Of a stretch of 6,277 nucleotides of DNA, positions 1 through 6,206 are shown one piece after another; positions within the stretch are counted from its first letter, which is position 1; the number at the start of each line of letters is the position of its first letter. The DNA comes from Verrucomicrobiales bacterium (lineage in GTDB: Bacteria > Verrucomicrobiota > Verrucomicrobiia > Verrucomicrobiales > DEV007), in NCBI GenBank assembly GCA_023253615.1, contig JALRFZ010000092.1:1-6277 (forward strand), written 5' to 3'. The notes under the pieces were generated by a model that was given only the letters and a program-made list of their open reading frames with translations, did no database searches and was not told where the DNA came from. Position numbers and translations under genes: made by a program.

Positions 1-405
1 ATGCCCTCGACCTTCTACCTGCTCGGAGGAGCGACCTGTTTTGTCACGAAACGCTGCCAGCGCATCGGAGACATCGCGGCGGGCACGCTCGTGATCCGCG
101 AGGTTGCGGCGCTTCCGCCGGTTTTGGAGGAGTTTGTCAGGACAGGGCACAATTCCTTCGCCGCCCTCCCCCACCTCGAGGCGCGTCTCCGGCAACGGAC
201 CTCGCCCGAGGAGGCCCGCCTCGTGATCGACGCGATGGCACGACGCGACGAACTCGATCCCGTGGCGCGTCTCGAAGTCTTCGCCCGGCTCGCGGAGGCC
301 TTCCGTGAGAAAGTGGATTTCCCCGACGAGATCACGCTGGGGCTTTCGGACGAGCAATACGTCCGCAATATCGCCTCGACCCTCTTCCGCCGGGCTTCGG
401 TGTGA
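1..405 (+). CDS. RDD-family membrane protein, C-terminal part (5' end outside window)
   Basis: This frame is open from the first base of the window and ends at TGA 403-405, giving 134 residues. Residues 21-34 (RIGDIAAGTLVIRE) match the hallmark at the end of the last membrane segment of RDD proteins, where the pattern (Q)R-[IL]-GD-[IL]-AAGTLVV-RE is typical. The preceding residues (FYLLGGATCFVTKRC) look like the end of that membrane helix. The earlier helices and the Arg-Asp-Asp motif are absent, so the ATG at base 1 is most likely an internal methionine of a longer gene. About 100 residues of charged, probably helical, soluble tail follow, ending with SDEQYVRN (116-123). From general knowledge, RDD proteins with such tails often sit beside SpoIIM-like, MoxR-type ATPase and DUF58 genes; any such neighbours would lie upstream, outside this window. 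The substrate or role of RDD proteins is poorly defined, with ion or solute transport proposed for some. Family call firm; function unknown. Confidence 0.8.
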   Translation: MPSTFYLLGGATCFVTKRCQRIGDIAAGTLVIREVAALPPVLEEFVRTGHNSFAALPHLEARLRQRTSPEEARLVIDAMARRDELDPVARLEVFARLAEAFREKVDFPDEITLGLSDEQYVRNIASTLFRRASV

Positions 406-411
406 ATTCCA

Positions 412-425
412 CCGGGCTCCCCCGG
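412..425. terminator. Possible small hairpin between convergent gene ends
   Basis: CCGGG (412-416) and CCCGG (421-425) can form a 5-bp all-GC stem with a 4-base loop. It lies inside the 21-base gap between the stop of the RDD gene and the stop of the ACT gene, so it could serve both strands. Neither strand has a U-tract after the stem. It is therefore not a standard intrinsic terminator and may be chance in GC-rich sequence. Confidence 0.25.
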
Positions 426-426
426 G

Positions 427-903
427 TCAACGGCTCAGATCTTCCTGGCGCAGCACCTTGAAACCGGCCTTCGACAGCATGGCGTGGCCGAAATCGTTGT
501 CCTCGACACCGAGGGCGAGGGCGGAATAACCGTCGGGCTGGGTCAGGAGCGGGTAGATGAAATGGATGTTCGTCTCCGCCTTCAGCAGGGTGCGCAGGCA
601 GTCGGGCATCTGCTCGGCCCCGTCGCGCAGGGAGACGACGAGAACGTCCATCGTGTTGAAAGGGATGCCCCGCTCGATGAACACGGTCTCGACGGTGAAG
701 GGATCGCTGACGACGAGCCGCACGACGGTGTTGTCGATCGAATCCTGCACCGAGAGCCCCAGCACGACGACATGGCTGGCACGCAGCAGGTCGAGGATGG
801 AAACGAAGGCACCGGGACGGTTCGGCAGAAAGACGGCAAACTGGCGGACGGGCGAACCCTCCGCGGTGGAAACGTGGGAGTTGTCGGAGTCGGAAGCGGC
901 CAT
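427..903 (-). CDS. Tandem ACT-domain protein (putative amino-acid-binding sensor)
   Basis: This gene encodes 158 residues and consists almost entirely of two consecutive ACT-like domains. ACT1 spans about residues 20-83 and contains the NRPGAF turn (28-33), the usual ligand-contact loop between the first strand and helix. ACT2 spans about 86-155, with the strand DVLVVSL at 86-92 and the end GFKVLRQEDL at 147-156. In ACT2 the matching turn reads RDGAEQMP (93-100), a less canonical form. There is no catalytic domain, DNA-binding domain, signal peptide or membrane segment, so a cytosolic binding protein is expected. Similar stand-alone double-ACT proteins are widespread and are often labelled 'ACT domain protein' or, misleadingly, acetolactate synthase small subunit. 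The ATG at 901-903 is the only ATG/GTG/TTG between the glmS stop and the first domain in this frame. It lacks a clear Shine-Dalgarno sequence. The gene starts 33 bases after glmS ends, so co-transcription is likely. The ligand and partner are not visible from sequence. Confidence 0.85.
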   Translation of the reverse strand: MAASDSDNSHVSTAEGSPVRQFAVFLPNRPGAFVSILDLLRASHVVVLGLSVQDSIDNTVVRLVVSDPFTVETVFIERGIPFNTMDVLVVSLRDGAEQMPDCLRTLLKAETNIHFIYPLLTQPDGYSALALGVEDNDFGHAMLSKAGFKVLRQEDLSR

Positions 904-936
904 GGCGGGACAGGGAGATAAAACGGGCGGATCGGA

Positions 937-2790
937 TCACTCGACGGTGACGCTCTTGGCGAGATTGCGGGGTTTGTCGACATCACAGCCCCGCGCCACC
1001 GCGAAGTGATAGGAGAGCAGCTGCAGCGGAATGACACCGAGGATGGGGCTGAGGCACTCGTGCACTTCCGGGATGTAGATGACGTCGTCGGCGATGCGCT
1101 CGAGATCCGTGTGCCCCTGGGTCGTCACGGCGATGACGGGACCACGGCGCGCCTTGATCTCCTCGACGGTGGAGACATTCTTTTCATACACCGCGTCCTT
1201 CGGCATGACGAAGACGCTCGGCACCTCGGGACTGACGAGGGCGATGACGCCGTGTTTCAATTCGGCGGCGGCGTGTCCGCTGGCGAAGATGTAGGAGATC
1301 TCCTTCATCTTCAGCGCGCCCTCGAGAGCGGTGGGATAATTGAACTGGCGTCCGAGGAAGAGCATGCCGGGAGCGTCGATGTATTTCAGCGCGATCCCGC
1401 GGATGTAATCGGATTGCTCGAGAATGCGCTCGACCTTGCCCGGCAGCTCCCGGATCTCGCGGAGGAGACGCTGGCCGTCGTCGACCGAAAGATGGCGCAT
1501 GCGGCCGAGGAGGAGGGCGAGCAACGCCAGCACAGTGACCTGCGAGGTGAAGGATTTCGTCGCGGCCACCCCGATCTCGGGTCCGGAATGGAGGTAGCTG
1601 CCCCCATCCGATTCACGGGCGATGGTCGAGCCGACGGAATTCACGACACCGAGGACGCGGTGCCCCTTCCGCTGCCCTTCCCGGAGCGCGGCGAGGGTGT
1701 CGATCGTCTCTCCGCTCTGGCTGATGACGAAGACGAGCGTGTTTTTGTCGAGCGGCGGATTGCGATAACGGAATTCGCTCGCGATCTCCACCTCGGTGGG
1801 GATGCGGGCGAGGTGTTCGATCATGTATTCGCCCACCATTGCGGCGTGCGAGGCGGTGCCGCACCCACAGAGGACGATGCGCTCGACATCGCGCAACTCG
1901 CGTGGCGTGAGACCGAGACCTCCGAGCACGGCCGAGGCGTGATCGTCGTTGAGACGCCCGCGGAAGGCATTCTGGATCGAAGTCGGTTGCTCGAAGATCT
2001 CCTTGAGCATGTAGTGGGGAAAGTCCCCCATGTCCGCCTGCTCGGGCGTGAAATCGACCTTGCTCACCTCGTAGGCCGATTCATCGCCATCGACGTTTTC
2101 GACGGTGAATTCATCCTCCGTCAGGTAAACCAGATCGCGATCCTGGAGATAGATGGCGTTGGTGGTGTGCGAGACGATCGCGCTGACGTCGGAGGCGAGG
2201 AAATTCTCGCCCTTGCCGAGCCCGATGATGAGCGGGCTGCCAAGACGGGCGCCGACGATGAATCCGGGGGCATCGGCATGGATCACGGCGATGCCGTAGG
2301 TGCCCGAGACCTGCTTCAGCGCTTCGCGCACCGAGGCGACGAGACGCGAACGCGGATCACCTCCCGTGGTCGCGTCGTGGACACGGCCGATGAGGTGGGC
2401 GAGAACTTCGGAGTCGGTTTGCGACCGGAACTCATGACCCTCCTCCACCAGATGGCGTTTGATGGTCTGGTAATTCTCGATGACTCCGTTGTGGACGAGG
2501 GCGAGCTTTCCGCTGGCGTCGAGGTGCGGGTGGGCGTTCGCGTCGGTGGGCTCGCCGTGGGTCGCCCAGCGGGTATGGCTGATGCCACACGAACCGCTCA
2601 CCGGACTCTCCGACAGGAGGCCTTTGAGATTGGCGATGCGCCCGCTCTTTTTCCGGGTCGCGAGATGATTTTCCGCATCCATCACGGCCATGCCGGAGGA
2701 ATCGTACCCCCGGTATTCGAGCCGCCGCAACCCTTCGAGAAGAATGGGAGCCGCGGAGGCCTTGCCCACATAGCCGATTATGCCACACAT
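937..2790 (-). CDS. glmS: Glutamine-fructose-6-phosphate aminotransferase (isomerizing), GlmS
   Basis: This cytosolic enzyme converts fructose-6-phosphate and glutamine to glucosamine-6-phosphate and glutamate, the first committed step towards UDP-GlcNAc. The start is fixed by chemistry: after Met removal the catalytic Cys must be N-terminal, and the ATG at 2788-2790 gives MCGIIGYVG. The product is 617 residues; E. coli GlmS has 609. The class II glutaminase domain is at about 2-240, with nucleophile C2, RWATHGEP (74-81), HNG (100-102) and TDSEV (125-129). SIS domain 1 shows CGCGTASHA (308-316) and SQSGET (357-362). SIS domain 2 shows ALEGALKMKE (488-497) and AAELKHG (508-514), which includes the isomerase His. 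The C-terminus, PRNLAKSVTVE, is the conserved closing tail. A GGAG lies 12 bases before the start, rather far for a strong ribosome site. No glmS ribozyme fits in the short leader. It is divergent from glgC and upstream of the ACT gene. All key residues are present, so it should be active. Confidence 0.98.
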   Translation of the reverse strand: MCGIIGYVGKASAAPILLEGLRRLEYRGYDSSGMAVMDAENHLATRKKSGRIANLKGLLSESPVSGSCGISHTRWATHGEPTDANAHPHLDASGKLALVHNGVIENYQTIKRHLVEEGHEFRSQTDSEVLAHLIGRVHDATTGGDPRSRLVASVREALKQVSGTYGIAVIHADAPGFIVGARLGSPLIIGLGKGENFLASDVSAIVSHTTNAIYLQDRDLVYLTEDEFTVENVDGDESAYEVSKVDFTPEQADMGDFPHYMLKEIFEQPTSIQNAFRGRLNDDHASAVLGGLGLTPRELRDVERIVLCGCGTASHAAMVGEYMIEHLARIPTEVEIASEFRYRNPPLDKNTLVFVISQSGETIDTLAALREGQRKGHRVLGVVNSVGSTIARESDGGSYLHSGPEIGVAATKSFTSQVTVLALLALLLGRMRHLSVDDGQRLLREIRELPGKVERILEQSDYIRGIALKYIDAPGMLFLGRQFNYPTALEGALKMKEISYIFASGHAAAELKHGVIALVSPEVPSVFVMPKDAVYEKNVSTVEEIKARRGPVIAVTTQGHTDLERIADDVIYIPEVHECLSPILGVIPLQLLSYHFAVARGCDVDKPRNLAKSVTVE

Positions 2791-2909
2791 AAATTCAGTA
2801 GGCTCCGAGAGCCGCGGCAGGATACGGTTGAACGCCCTTTGAATCAAAAAATTTGTCATCAAAAGAGTGCCCATCGTCCATCTTTGGTTTACAACTGATT
2901 TACCTCGCC
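2791..2909. promoter_or_regulatory. Divergent glmS-glgC intergenic region
   Basis: These 119 bases must hold the promoters of both genes. The middle (2838-2866) is AT-rich against GC-rich surroundings. It contains a 7-base direct repeat, ATCAAAA, at 2843-2849 and 2858-2864, spaced 15 bases apart start to start, with the first copy overlapping the predicted minus-strand -35 of glmS. On the plus strand TTGTCA (2853-2858) resembles a -35, but nothing resembling a -10 lies at proper spacing, so I could not place the glgC promoter. No riboswitch-like structure was recognised. Confidence 0.5.
2819..2847 (-). promoter_or_regulatory. Candidate sigma70-type promoter of glmS
   Basis: Read on the minus strand, TTGATT (2847-2842) as -35 and TATCCT (2824-2819) as -10 are separated by exactly 17 bases; each matches four of six consensus positions. 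Transcription would begin near 2812, leaving a leader of about 22 bases that carries the GGAG (2806-2803). The position and spacing are good and the hexamers are moderate. Confidence 0.4.
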
Positions 2910-4208
2910 ATGCCCGACCTCCTTCCCGAAAAGTCCATCGACAGCGTCCTCGCCATCATCATGGGTGGCGGCCAGGGATCGCGTCTCTTCCCTCTGACCC
3001 ACAACCGTTCAAAACCGGCCGTGCCGCTCGCGGCGAAGTGCCGGATTGTGGACATTCCGATCAGCAACTGCATCAATTCGGGGATCCGGAAGATGTATGT
3101 GCTGACCCAGTACAACAGCGAATCACTCAACCGGCACGTGACGAGCGCCTACCGCTTCGATCATTTCGGCGACAACTTCGTGCACATCCTCGCCGCGCAA
3201 CAAACACCTGGCGACGACAAATGGTATCAGGGCACGGCCGACGCGGTGCGCCAGAACCTCAGCTATTTCCTCGAGCGCCCCTACAAGTATTTCCTGATCC
3301 TCAGCGGCGACCAGCTCTACCGGATGGATTTCCGGCTGATGCTCTCGCAGCACCTCGCCACCGGAGCCGACCTCACCATCGCCACCACTCCGGTGCCGCG
3401 CGGGCCGGCCCGCGCCTTCGGTCTGATGCACACCGATGCCGAGAGCCGCATCACCCGCTTCGTCGAGAAGCCCGGGGGCAACGACGCCCTTCTCGATCAA
3501 CTCGCCATGCCGGCGGGCCTCCTCAAATCGGTCGGACTGCCGGAGGAAGAGGAGCGTTTCCAGGCATCGATGGGCATTTACCTCTTCAACCGCAAGGTGC
3601 TCGAGGACGCGCTCGACAACGATTCCGCCGATTTCGGCAAGAACATCATCCCCGGCATCATCAAGGACAAGAGCGTCTACAGCTACATCTTCGACGACTA
3701 TTGGGAGGATATCGGCACGATCGCCTCCTACTACGAGGCGAATCTCGAATGCACCAAGATCGTGCCGAAATTCAATTTCTTCGACTCGAAGAACCCGATC
3801 TACACCCGTGCCCGGCTCCTCCCCGCGAGCAAGATCAACAACGCGGTGATCGAGGAAGCTCTCCTCTCCGACGGCTGCATCATCACCAGCGCGACGATCC
3901 GCCGCTCCATCATCGGGGTGCGTTCGGTGATCGAATCGGGATGCGAGATCACCGACAGCATCATCATCGGATCCGACTACTACAACAAGGTGCGTTTCGT
4001 CGATGGCAAGGAAACCTCGCAGCCCATCCTGATCGGGGCGGGAACGAAGATCCACCGGGCCATCATCGACAAGAACGTGACGATCGGCAAAAACGTGGTG
4101 ATCCATCCGCGCGACCGGGTCAACGCGGACACCGAGTGGTGCCACATCCGTGACGGCATCGTCGTGGTGCCAAAGGGCAAGGTGATCCCCGACGGGACGG
4201 TCGTCTGA
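2910..4208 (+). CDS. glgC: Glucose-1-phosphate adenylyltransferase (ADP-glucose pyrophosphorylase)
   Basis: This enzyme makes ADP-glucose and pyrophosphate from glucose-1-phosphate and ATP, usually the regulated step of bacterial glycogen synthesis. The product is 432 residues, matching the family (E. coli 431). The nucleotidyltransferase domain begins with VLAIIMGGGQGSRLFPLT (13-30) and SKPAVPL (34-40). It continues with WYQGTADAVRQN (105-116), LSGDQLYRMD (131-140) with the metal-binding Asp at 134, FVEKP (184-188) whose Lys contacts glucose-1-phosphate in the family, and YWEDIGTIASYYEANL (264-279). From about 300 a left-handed beta-helix follows, with hexapeptide-like runs such as KIHRAIIDKNVTIGKNVVI (380-398) and a GIVVVPKG end. 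The wording of these blocks is closer to cyanobacterial/plant enzymes than to E. coli, which suggests different allosteric effectors; that part is inference. ATG 2910-2912 is chosen because it places the GGG loop at the usual distance. There is no Shine-Dalgarno sequence before it. No glycogen synthase or branching gene is in the window. Confidence 0.97.
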   Translation: MPDLLPEKSIDSVLAIIMGGGQGSRLFPLTHNRSKPAVPLAAKCRIVDIPISNCINSGIRKMYVLTQYNSESLNRHVTSAYRFDHFGDNFVHILAAQQTPGDDKWYQGTADAVRQNLSYFLERPYKYFLILSGDQLYRMDFRLMLSQHLATGADLTIATTPVPRGPARAFGLMHTDAESRITRFVEKPGGNDALLDQLAMPAGLLKSVGLPEEEERFQASMGIYLFNRKVLEDALDNDSADFGKNIIPGIIKDKSVYSYIFDDYWEDIGTIASYYEANLECTKIVPKFNFFDSKNPIYTRARLLPASKINNAVIEEALLSDGCIITSATIRRSIIGVRSVIESGCEITDSIIIGSDYYNKVRFVDGKETSQPILIGAGTKIHRAIIDKNVTIGKNVVIHPRDRVNADTEWCHIRDGIVVVPKGKVIPDGTVV

Positions 4209-4215
4209 TCCGGTC

Positions 4216-4228
4216 GGGTCGCGGACCC
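4216..4228. terminator. Possible short hairpin between convergent glgC and lipoprotein genes
   Basis: GGGTC (4216-4220) and GACCC (4224-4228) form a perfect 5-bp stem with a 3-base loop in the 32-base gap between two convergent stops. A 9-base direct repeat, GGTCGGGTC, sits at 4212-4220 and 4234-4242, so the GACCC arm could pair with either copy. There is no U-tract on either strand. It is a weak candidate for a shared terminator. Confidence 0.25.
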
Positions 4229-4240
4229 AGGAGGGTCGGG

Positions 4241-6013
4241 TCAGGGCTGGATGACGCCATCCCGGGCCACCGTCGTGACCTCCTCGGTGGCGACATCCTT
4301 GATCACGACCGCATTCGGCCGGATATCGAGCACCTGGTAATCCTTCGCGCCGGTGCCGGGCTGGGTCGTACGGAACACATCGCCGGCTTTCACCACGTAG
4401 CGATACTGCGAATTCGGCGCGGTGAGGATGGCGTAGGTGTCGGAGGTCTGGCCGGTCGCGTCCTTCACCAGCACGTGGGTGGAGCCACGCTGGGTATCCT
4501 CGACCATCACCCGCGAGACATCGACCATGCGTCCTTTGCCTTCCTTCGAACTGACGAACCGGGGCGAGACCTCCTTTACCTTGTAGGGCGTACCGGGGAC
4601 GACACCGCCCTCGGTGACGGCCACGCTTCCAGCGCTTTGATCGAGCCGGCGCACCGAGGCCGTGCTGCCGTTGACGCCATCGACGACCAGCGGCAGGGAC
4701 TCTTCGTGGTAGGCGGCGAGCACCATGGTCTGCACGGGAGCCTCTTCGGGCAGGCGCGAGTGGATCGTCGATCCGTTGAGCGCGACGATCGGCTTCGACC
4801 TGGCGTCCTCGCGGATGCGACGGGAGTTTTCCACGCGTTTCGCGACAGGCGTCGCCACCACGGGAACCGGCGCATTGGAGCCGCCGATGCCGGAGGCGGC
4901 AACCGGGGCCTCTCTGTTCTCCGCCCCGGGCGCGACCGGAGCCGCCACGATCGTCGGTGTGGTGGTTTTGTCAGGCGCCGGGTTCGTCGCCGGTGCCGCT
5001 GCATCCACGGGATTCGCCCCGGGATTGGTGGAGGCGTTTGCCATCCCATTCGCGGGCGTCGCCGTGGAATCCTCGCCTGACACCGGCTTCGCCGCGGTGC
5101 TCTGTCCACGGTTGGGCTCACCCGCGAGGGGCATCCCCTCGAGCAGGACTTCCTCCACCCCCTCTCCCGAGAGTGCCGCCTGGGCGCTCGCCATTTCCGT
5201 GGCGACCTTTTGACCTTGTTCGGAGGTCCCCCAGGTGTCCGGATTGTTGATGAGCTGCTCGATTTTCTGATGTCCGGCGGCGAGAGCCAGATTTGCCGCG
5301 GTCTGGTTGTTCAGATCCACCGCATAGGGATTGGCCCGGTTCTGCAAAAGGACGCGCACACCCTCCTGATTCCCCGCCGAAGCCGCGATCATCAGCGGCG
5401 TTTTGCTTTCGGGACTGCGGGCACTGATGTTCGCACCCTGGCCCAGGAGAGTGTTGATCACACCGGGTTCGCCCCGGAAGCTCGCTACCAGGAGCGCGTC
5501 GTCGAGCTCGGCGGGCGCGGCGCTGGCCGCGAGGAGAGACACGACACCGGCATGCCCGTTGTAGGCGGCAAGGGCCAGCGCGGTCCAATCCTCGGAATCG
5601 CGCAGAGTTGGATCGGCCCCACGGCTCAAGAGCATGCGGCTGACTTCCTCGTGCCCCTTGTCGGCGGCGAGGAGGAGGGCATCCCGTCCGGACTGGTTGA
5701 CAAGACGCGGATCGGCTCCGAGACCGAGGATTTTCTCCACCGCCTCGACCCGTCCCGCTTCAGCAGCCACGAGGAGAGCCGAGTTTCCACCCTTCGCGGT
5801 GGCATCCACGTCCAGACCGGCCGCTTGAAACAGGGCAAAAGACTCCACATCCCCCAGACCGGCGGCCTTCAGAAAATCTTCGGCCGTGGCTTCGTAGCCG
5901 AGTTTTTTCAGGCTTTTCACCGCCACCTTCTGAGGATCGCTGCAACCGACAAGCAGCATCGACAGCAGGAGCGAGGTGACAGCCAAGCTTCCAGTAAGGC
6001 GTGAAAAGTTCAT
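4241..6013 (-). CDS. Ankyrin-repeat lipoprotein with Ala/Pro/Thr-rich linker and unassigned C-terminal beta domain
   Basis: The product is 590 residues. Residues 1-24 form a lipoprotein signal: a short basic start, a hydrophobic run and the lipobox LVGC, with Cys24 as the predicted lipidation site. Ser at +2 suggests the outer membrane if E. coli-type sorting applies. Residues about 44-258 form roughly seven ankyrin repeats, recognisable by blocks such as GRDALLLAADKGHEEVSRMLLSRGADP-type units; the first and last are degenerate, and the fifth lacks the usual TPL start. Residues about 300-400 form a disordered linker rich in Ala, Pro, Thr and Asn. Residues about 409-590 are predicted beta-rich and match no family I can name. 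Two similar stretches within them (about 467-518 and 540-585) share Y-x-V-x-x-[VI]-x-P and then a V-x-[VI]-x-D-containing strand. The ankyrin part probably binds a protein partner in the periplasm. The gene is single, convergent with glgC, with its own AT-rich upstream region. ATG 6011-6013 is supported by the signal peptide; the ribosome site is weak. Function unknown. Confidence 0.88.
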   Translation of the reverse strand: MNFSRLTGSLAVTSLLLSMLLVGCSDPQKVAVKSLKKLGYEATAEDFLKAAGLGDVESFALFQAAGLDVDATAKGGNSALLVAAEAGRVEAVEKILGLGADPRLVNQSGRDALLLAADKGHEEVSRMLLSRGADPTLRDSEDWTALALAAYNGHAGVVSLLAASAAPAELDDALLVASFRGEPGVINTLLGQGANISARSPESKTPLMIAASAGNQEGVRVLLQNRANPYAVDLNNQTAANLALAAGHQKIEQLINNPDTWGTSEQGQKVATEMASAQAALSGEGVEEVLLEGMPLAGEPNRGQSTAAKPVSGEDSTATPANGMANASTNPGANPVDAAAPATNPAPDKTTTPTIVAAPVAPGAENREAPVAASGIGGSNAPVPVVATPVAKRVENSRRIREDARSKPIVALNGSTIHSRLPEEAPVQTMVLAAYHEESLPLVVDGVNGSTASVRRLDQSAGSVAVTEGGVVPGTPYKVKEVSPRFVSSKEGKGRMVDVSRVMVEDTQRGSTHVLVKDATGQTSDTYAILTAPNSQYRYVVKAGDVFRTTQPGTGAKDYQVLDIRPNAVVIKDVATEEVTTVARDGVIQP

Positions 6014-6053
6014 GTTTCCGACAGGTCGATGATTGAGTTATGGATTCTCTCTA

Positions 6054-6082
6054 ATTTTGTAGGCTTTTAGGCATTGTGACAA
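6054..6082 (-). promoter_or_regulatory. Candidate sigma70-type promoter of the ankyrin lipoprotein gene
   Basis: On the minus strand TTGTCA (6082-6077, five of six to consensus) and CAAAAT (6059-6054, four of six) are 17 bases apart, giving a start near 6047 and a leader of about 33 bases. An overlapping alternative -10, TACAAA (6061-6056), would have a 15-base spacer. The location within the AT-rich block directly upstream of the gene supports a promoter here; the exact hexamers are uncertain. Confidence 0.4.
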
Positions 6083-6083
6083 T
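6073..6083. promoter_or_regulatory. Operator-like palindrome over the candidate -35
   Basis: ATTGTGACAAT is a perfect inverted repeat of two 5-base arms around one central base. It covers the proposed -35 of the lipoprotein promoter. Another short palindrome, GTAAA-TC-TTTAC (6094-6105), lies just upstream. Either could bind a dimeric regulator, but short palindromes are common in AT-rich sequence and I recognise no specific regulator site. Confidence 0.25.
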
Positions 6084-6148
6084 CATTTATTTTGTAAATC
6101 TTTACTATCAAGTTGACTCCACCTTTCACGACAGCCCCGGGCCTGCGC

Positions 6149-6168
6149 GAACAACCTGTCCCTCCCCC
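6149..6168. repeat. Diverged outlying copy of the terminal 20-base repeat
   Basis: GAACAACCTGTCCCTCCCCC matches the tandem unit starting at 6201 at 18 of 20 positions, differing at positions 2 and 4. The last 16 bases are identical. It is separated from the array by 32 unrelated bases (6169-6200), so the element is present both singly and in tandem. Confidence 0.85.
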
Positions 6169-6184
6169 GAACATTAGTGAAGAG

Positions 6185-6206
6185 TTTTCCACACCGTTGC
6201 GGATAA
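6185..6206. repeat. Imperfect inverted repeat leading into the tandem array
   Basis: TTTTCCACA (6185-6193) and TGCGGATAA (6198-6206) pair at seven of nine positions around a 4-base centre, and one more pair (6184 with 6207) extends it. The right arm includes the first six bases of the first tandem unit. Each arm is one mismatch from the DnaA box TTATCCACA/TGTGGATAA, in opposite orientations. The sequence match is clear; any role in binding is unproven. Confidence 0.5.

Noticed and set aside
332..940. Minus-strand frame overlapping the ACT gene and crossing into the RDD gene
   Set aside because: Arg/Pro/His-rich out-of-frame translation; the 427-903 frame gives clean ACT domains.
2791..2850. 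glmS ribozyme or riboswitch upstream of glmS
   Set aside because: The predicted leader is only about 22 bases and the whole spacer is 119 bases shared with glgC. No ribozyme core was recognised.
2791..2874. N-terminal extension of GlmS from an ATG at 2874
   Set aside because: GlmS needs Cys at the mature N-terminus as nucleophile. Starting at 2874 would bury it behind 28 residues, and the extension runs through the predicted promoter.
1006..2898. Plus-strand open frame of 630 residues opposite glmS
   Set aside because: It is the antisense shadow of glmS in GC-rich DNA. The translation is rich in Asp, Glu, Gly and Arg with no recognisable domain, while the minus strand encodes a fully motif-complete GlmS.
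2853..2909. Earlier TTG start for GlgC at 2853
   Set aside because: It would add 19 residues unlike the family. The ATG at 2910 gives the usual distance to the GGG nucleotide-binding loop and usual total length.
3123..4145. Long minus-strand frame opposite glgC, and a plus-strand +1 frame at 2867-4153
   Set aside because: Both are codon-bias shadows of glgC with low-complexity composition (Asp/Val/Glu/Gly or Arg/His/Pro rich) and no domain.
5210..6004. Plus-strand frame of 264 residues opposite the ankyrin repeats
   Set aside because: Antisense shadow; the minus strand shows a coherent lipobox plus ankyrin repeats.
6073..6083. FNR or Fur operator
   Set aside because: The palindrome ATTGTGACAAT lacks the TTGAT-N4-ATCAA spacing of FNR sites and the length of a Fur box.
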